Positions 57,561 to 64,000 of a stretch of 64,000 bases of DNA are shown here, in pieces. Source of the stretch: Zanthoxylum bungeanum (Eukaryota; Streptophyta; Magnoliopsida; Sapindales; Rutaceae); contig SKCR01021401.1 of the NCBI GenBank assembly GCA_019454045.1, forward strand, positions 1-64,000. Reading direction: 5' to 3'. Position 1 is the first letter of the stretch. Every line of letters starts with the position of its first letter. A model generated the notes under the pieces. The model saw only the letters and a program-made list of their open reading frames with translations. It made no database searches and was not told the origin of the DNA. A program made the position numbers and the translations under genes.

Positions 57561-60023
57561 CTTAGTTCTGACAACAAAATTAAAGAGTCATTGTGACAAG
57601 CATGATGAATTGAGCATTAAAGTTTTTCATCATGATGAGTCTTCCAAAACTCATTCTTTACTATTTGCTCAACTCTGGGCTTAGGCCCGAAAGGTCGCTC
57701 TATCAAATAGAGTAATTTCTCGGCTCTCATGACTATTCTGAGATTCATTTCCAATCTGGAAAATTATGCCGTTAAGGACATTTTTCACCTAGGATTATGT
57801 CCTTTGACGCTAATCTTTCCAGTTATATTGATTGCTATAGTCCAACTATCCAATCAATAATTTCGGGTACAATCAAATGTAATGATTACTATAGTCCAAC
57901 TATATAACCAACTACAAATGAAGTAGTGTGTTGTACAATCTAACTGTTCAACGAAAGCAATATTTAATATTAGTTCAACTAATATATTTATAACAACGAT
58001 AAATAAAATAAAAGAGCGTGTGTTGGCAAGTATATAAACGAAATTGTAAATTTAATACGAGCCTCTAACCCTCTGTGGAGTACTCGGGAAATCTAGTTTC
58101 CTAGTGGGCTAAGATCCCGTTAAATAACACACAACCTTGACTTTGGCCAACAAGTTGTATGAAACTTAACTAGGTAGATCTCCAGGATCAATTGGATCCC
58201 ATCCAATTCCTAGATCCAGTAGGTGGACATCCAAGTCCGAAACATATATCAAATATATTTCCTAACCTTTTCCCTCTGAATCAACTAAGTCTTGGCTTTG
58301 GCTCAACAAGCTTAATGAAACCAGTTAAGCGTGACCCATTGACAGTGGGAAAGCTTCGTAATCGAGGTCGATGAACAAGAAGTGACCTTGACTTTGGCCA
58401 ACAAATCACAACTTGCCCAAGACGTACGATATGGAACAAAGCTTTCGTGATTCAAACACATCCACGATGGACAAAGGTCTTGACTTTGGTCAACAAACCA
58501 ATGCCAATCTTGGATCTTGAGAGAGAAGCACTCAATGAAAGGAAAAACGCTTAATATAAAATAAGGGTTTTTGTCGTGATTTGGCAACCAATTATTGTCT
58601 TTAATTAGGTCTCATCATACACCCTTAAGTATGCATTCTAAAAGCATAATAGGCGCAGAATAAATTAATAATGATATGCCGATGGATATATAACAAACTT
58701 TGTTCTTAGAACAAATCTCTCATTTTCCTCTCTCCCGCTAGCATTATTCATACTTCTACCGAATTACATAATACTTCTAAAGAAACCTCATTTACATTGA
58801 GGGGAATTAGTGAGAAGAGAAATACAAAGAGAATAGAGATAATAGCTGGACACGCAAGTCCAATTTAATAAATTCTAAATTTATTACAACAATTTCCAAA
58901 ATTGCCCTCACCCTTCAAATATCCATCTGATCTACATTATTCATTCATACATCCAAGTATTCACACAAAGCATGTTATTCAATCAATCTAATCCAATTAA
59001 TTAACCTTTGAATAATGATCATCCAATGTTCAATCAACGATTTGATTTGCGCGAGTCCGACTCGTTTAAGAATAAATACTCAAAGTAAGTATTCTTGAAT
59101 TATATCGAACTACAATTTTAAATCCAATTTAAATTATATTCAATAGTAATTCATATTTAATTCAAAATTAAATAATTACACTTTTAAAAGTGTCTTTTAG
59201 ACTTGGATTCCAAATTCAATCTACATGTGTCTCAAAGGCCCAATTAGTATCCAATACTTTTTAATTAAAGTCCAATGGGATTTTAATTAATTCTTTAGGC
59301 ATGGGCTTTGGCCATTATGGATCAAACCCAAGATGCTAAGGCCCAATAAGGAATCACCCTTATGCCATAAAATCAATTTTGGCCCATTAGGCCCAATTAA
59401 ATTTTTAAATGCTCAAATGTCATATTTGGACTTTATGGAAATGGTTTTAGGCCCAATTGGATCCATCTCAATTGTCCAAAACCAAACTTGGTCCAACCAA
59501 GCCCATTAAACCCAAATACAATAAATTAAATTAACACATTATTCCAAATTACATATTAATTTAATTAAAATACAATTAGTACAATTAATCAATTAATCTA
59601 ACATTTCCAAAATACTAATTAATTCAATTAATCATACTCAACATTTCCAATTCATGTCCAACACAAATTGAAGCAAAATCAATCTATACATGCTTATCAT
59701 GCTCACGATAATTGTGCATAAAATAACACCTAATTTGATTTCAATCCAATTAAATGAGCATATAAGATTTTTTTCATGCTTTAAACATATCCAATTGTCT
59801 AAAATCAAAAAATCACCATGAACACAACCTAGGGTATATTCGGCCATGTCAAATGATTTGGGGATTTTTGATCTAATCAATTTATCACAAATACAACAAT
59901 GCACAAATCTAATTCAACATCATATAAACATAACCCAACAACTAATTTAGGAAAATCAAGCTTTAAACACAAAATTCCCAAATTAAAGTCTATAAACCTA
60001 GGTTCAAATCAAGCTTAGATCTC
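57561..60023 (-). other. Leader region of element P with repeated GCCAAAG motifs
   Basis: About 2.4 kb between gag and the PBS. On the minus strand TTG(T/A)(T/G)(G/A)(G/A)CCAAAG(T/C)CAAG occurs at 58134-58158, 58289-58310, 58384-58405 and 58475-58498. The rest is AT-rich with frequent ggcccaatt / aagcccaatt strings. No protein. Confidence 0.6.
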
Positions 60024-60035
60024 GCTCTGATACCA
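60024..60035 (-). promoter_or_regulatory. Primer-binding site of element P (initiator-Met type)
   Basis: The complement reads TGGTATCAGAGC, 1 nt from the LTR edge, an exact match to the usual copia primer site. Confidence 0.9.
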
Positions 60036-60036
60036 T

Positions 60037-61664
60037 TGTTAGTGTTCCTAGAACATGCCAAGATCATCTAAGAGTGATTCGTGTGTGAATTAATCAAAGG
60101 GAGTTGCGGAATACTCACATTGATCGGTTGAAGTTCAAAACTTTTTCATGGATGTTGAAGCTTCCAAGCCTTCTTTGAGTGTTTCCAACACTTGGGTGAG
60201 TCTCCCTATCACATTGTTAGACTCCTTAATGTGCTAGCATTGATGAATTTTGCAACAAAATTCAAGAATAATAAGAGAGGAAGCTCGACATTTAGAGAAG
60301 AAGAGAGAGCATTTTAGGTTGCTGTGAATAGTAACTCATTACCACTTCCAAAGTTGACTAATGTTTATATAAAGAGTTTGTGTGTTAAAATTGGCTTGAG
60401 TGTATCATAAGTAAAGCAAGCCTTACTTTTAATAAATCAAAGCCATAAAATAAGCCCAACCACTTCCATTAAATGTCCAACAAGTTGACGTAAATGAAGT
60501 GGGTCCCACCACTTTTAAATTCCAAATCTAAGTCGGCTAATTCAACACGCAACTTCGCTCGGGCACGGGTTCGTTTAATCCGATTAAACGAATTATCCGT
60601 CGCGACATAATTAAATCTAATTTAATTAAATAATAATGCCTTGCAAAATTATTACGAAAGTCGCTAACGAATTAATTCTAAATTAATTCGTTCGCTCGAA
60701 TTAAAATCCAATTTCAATTCCGCTTTGAAATCCGATTTCATTTAATATATCCAATATATTTTTTTAGCCCAAATAAATAAATTAAATTGTAAAATCCAAT
60801 TTTAACTATTAAATTTAATTTTCTGATTAATTCCAAATTAATCGCGTTCTCTCTCTTCTAGTTGAATTAATCCCAGATTAATTTTCTCTCTGTTAATTAA
60901 TCCCAGATTAATTCTTACCGTAATTAATCTCAGATTAACATTCACTCTCATAATTAATCCCAGATTAAAATTGTTCGAGTCAAATATCATCGGTGAATCT
61001 TTGGGAGGCGACCTAAGAGATCCATGGATATGTTGGCAGTAAATACGGTCATCGGACTATCCGAACACGTGTGTACCCGGTACTATATTCCTACCAATTT
61101 ACAAGACATGGTTGGCTTCTAGCAAAACACCGTGCCTACCCAATTCTCCAGAAATATTCTTCTACGGAATCCAAGATCTTTGTCAGACGTAGTATACGTA
61201 GTATTGCGTATTACGATCCAGTATCAGATGTCACATGCAAGGCCTGGGGCTGGAATTGTGTCTGCCCCGTACGAAGCATATATCGGATCAATGGCAACTA
61301 GTCTCTATAATCGGATAATCATGACTTAGTCATATTATCCCGATGACTGCAGTACTTAAGAGTACCAGTTCTGTATCCCTGCGTGATCATCATCTCCATA
61401 TGACTGAAGTGATACTTCCATCTTGACATCACACCCATACACTACGATTCTCAGTATACCCAGAAGAGGCGTACACAGAACCTGTTAAACTGTTAAAGCC
61501 TCGGACGTCCAAAATCAAAGTATACTGATTGTCGCAAGTATTAGCGATGCAAGTCTCAGGTTAAGACCATATACACCTACCCTGATTCGGATTCCCATAG
61601 ACACATAGTCATACTACCAATGGAATTCCAAGGAGTCTATCCAGAGCGAAGCTATTCCCGTATT
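60037..61664 (-). repeat. 5' LTR of element P, truncated by the Q insertion
   Basis: Collinear with 46581-48203. It ends after gagcgaagctattcccgta, where the other LTR continues ccatcggtaaatag. Confidence 0.88.
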
Positions 61665-64000
61665 TGTTGGGATTTTATGGCGGAATACGGTAACGCAGCG
61701 GAATCGCGGAAAATCAAAATTTTCCGATTTCAAAACTTTTTCTCTGATCAATTAAATAACTTATTTATTTAATTATATAATTATCAAATTCTGAAAAATT
61801 ACACAAGAAATCATATTTCTTGGTAATTACCGAATTGCCCCATAACTTTGTAAATTGATCATTTTAGTCCAAAAATTATCAAATATAATTTTGGAATGAT
61901 TCTAAATCATTTCTAAAATATTTTTCAACATATCTAATACATCAAAATCAGATTTGCAACAAATCCCCAAAATTTTAGTCTAATTGTCCAGATGTTCCTA
62001 TAGATTGTATTTTGTTCATTTTAATCCTCAAATTGTCAAATAAAATTTTAGGTGATTCCAAATCATTTATAAAATGATTTCTAACATGTACAATACATGA
62101 GCAATTCAAATTGCAACTCAAACCCACAAATTCTTGCAAATTGCCGAGAAGGACCTATGGTTTCCAACTTGTGCATTTTGGTTTAAACTTGTTTAAAACA
62201 AGTCAAGATGAAATCCAATCATCACCAAACTTGATATACATCATATATACATCATAACACAATACATATATGAAAAGCCCAAAATTTGGAATGAGTTATG
62301 AACCCTAATTTTTCAATTTCACCAAATTGTCCAATTTTACCAAATCTTTAAAATCCAACACTTTAATCAATTCAATACTTCACCACTCTAGCCACACCAC
62401 TTTGAAACAACTCTAGAAAAATTCTAGGTCACCAAGGAATGGATTACCAACTCTAGATTGGCAACTTGATTTTCCAAAAATCAAAAGTAAAGCTTTGAAA
62501 CTATTTCAAGCTTACTTACATGCATCAATCTTTCATCAAAGTTCACAACCAAAGCAAAAAAAAATGATGCTAGTCATGTTAGAAACAATTTTCATGTTGA
62601 AGATTTTGAAGAAAAACTTACAAAACCATGATTTTCCAAGCCATCTTCCTTTAGCCTTCAAGCTTTTCTCTCAACTACTTTTGTGTTTGTTTTTATGTCA
62701 AATGAACTTGTTTAAACCCTAAAATTGAAACAAAATAACTTATACTTGCCCCAAATAGCCCTTGGCCGAATGGTATGCAAAATAAATAAAAATATCTAGA
62801 TATTTTTACTTTATTTCATTTAAAGCTTTAATCAACTTGCATTTGCTTTTTATCATTACACTTTAATGATTCCAAACAAGTCAACAATGGCAACTAAAGC
62901 ATTTCCAAAAATATCACAAACTTAGGATATTTATATTTTTAATTAATTTAATTATTTAAATACAAATATATTAAATATATGTATTATATTACATTAAATA
63001 TGAAATACATATATATTTATGATATTAGTCAAATATCTCAATTTGACAATTAATTAATATGTATTTAATAAAATCTAACATTAAATACAAATACACAAAA
63101 ATTAGAAAATGACTATTAGGTCCCAACACATGTATTTTTCGTTTAACCTTTAAACAACTTATAAATAATCTGTATTATTTATAAATATTGCCCTAGTGCT
63201 CTACGAGTATATTTCATTAGTGAGACTCTCTAAATTCAGGTATATCCGTCACAAAATCCAATTTCGTGTCCATAATTTACCCACCCGTAAATTATGACGA
63301 CCACGGATAAACTAGTTGAATCATACAGGTCGAGGTCATTGCATAAGTATAATCCCTCCGTCACAGGTATCCGGGTTATTCCAGTGATATAGATATAAAC
63401 GTAAAATCTCTATAGGTATAATCCCTTCGACGTATCTATTAGCAATCTCTAAATAACATTTGGAACTTACTTCCGAAGTATACTGTGGCCACAGATTTAA
63501 CAACTACTAATCATTTATGGACTACCTATGCTCTGTACACAGAACTGACTGATCCTTTCTTGATACACACGGGATATCCTGAGGGTCGGTCCACACCCAA
63601 CGAACATGCAGAGGTCTGATCTAAATAGATCGGTGACGTGACTGCTATCTAAGTGTGGAAGATGTCTCATACATCCACAGTGGTACCTCAAGTCGAAGGA
63701 CCACTATGCTACTCAACCCGAGAAGATTCTTATTGATGTTGGTGTACCATCCATTAAAAATCTTCGGTGAGTCATTTAGTGTTTATCCACTATAAACACC
63801 TACATGTCTATACAAGTCTTCATAGACTCATGGTTCATTGGGATAAACCATCGGACCAAGTCTCGATATACGACAGTACTGGTCTCAACGGATTTGACTA
63901 ACCGACCCGTGTTAGTAAATCTTGACCAGGAACTGTATTTGATAATATACATTCAGCAGTGACACTTCCCAATGTCAATTACAAACTACCTTTGTAACTG
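61665..64000 (-). repeat. LTR of family Q inserted in the 5' LTR of P
   Basis: On the minus strand this ends ...cccaaca at 61665 and matches 41029-43639 collinearly (aattgacattgggaagtgtcac, ggtttatcccaatgaacc, cgtcataatttacgggtggg). No PBS follows the end, so it is a solo or 3' LTR. The other end is outside the window. An open frame at 62495-62722 is not coding. Confidence 0.8.

Larger units (their letters stand above)
46581..64000 (-). mobile_element. Copia element P, split by element S and by a Q LTR
   Basis: Minus-strand copia. 3' LTR 46581-48561 (tgttagtgttcc...ttgtctaaca), PPT complement atctcccactt at 48562-48572, pol remnants 48573-51384, then insertion S, gag remnant 56930-57560, leader to 60023, PBS TGGTATCAGAGC (complement at 60024-60035), and 5' LTR from 60037 until the Q insertion near 61665. 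The rest of the 5' LTR lies beyond the window. Coding parts carry many stops. Confidence 0.88.

Overview
This is nuclear DNA of a flowering plant, almost certainly a eudicot. It carries one intron-rich gene for a plant-specific polymerase subunit, one plant cytokinin-activation (LOG-type) reading frame, and a dense mass of plant LTR retrotransposons, MITEs and hAT remnants. I cannot name the species from the sequence.

Layout. (1) 1-4.7 kb is non-coding and appears to be an upstream intron of the next gene. It holds a tRNA-derived SINE, a 202-bp tandem duplication, and an internally deleted Ty1/copia element (2358-4639) with target-site duplication CTATT. (2) 4.73-14.46 kb (+) is NRPD1, the largest subunit of RNA polymerase IV. 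Thirteen exons can be traced from about residue 200 of the usual protein to the stop codon; the N-terminal exons lie left of the window. One intron has an apparent GA-AG boundary. (3) 14.5-21.6 kb holds intergenic repeats, a dead Ty3/gypsy pol fragment, two head-to-head copies of a long LTR family (Q), and a dead hAT transposase. (4) 21.6-29.3 kb holds degenerate repeats flanking a truncated Athila-like element (T), next to which sits an intact, intronless LOG-like gene, followed by a hAT-type MITE with a perfect 8-bp target duplication. (5) 29.3-46.6 kb is a nested retrotransposon block. Gypsy integrase and copia pol remnants are followed by a Q LTR, split by a solo LTR (M, target duplication GTATA), itself split by a complete gag-only element (N, 33893-40407, target duplication ATCAC). 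(6) 46.6-64 kb is a copia element P on the minus strand. A second gag-only Athila-like element S (51390-56921, target duplication TCAGT) splits its interior, and another Q LTR splits its right LTR.

How the parts relate. NRPD1 is the catalytic subunit of the polymerase that starts siRNA-directed silencing of elements like those surrounding it. Beyond NRPD1 and the LOG-like gene I see no other convincing host gene. The most unusual signals are the GA-AG intron in NRPD1, a roughly 127-nt non-coding block kept nearly identical in three otherwise different gag-only or Athila-like elements just before the polypurine tract, arrays of short GC-rich repeats or palindromes placed upstream of the TATA box in several unrelated LTRs, and repeated GCCAAAG motifs in the leaders of two copia-like elements.
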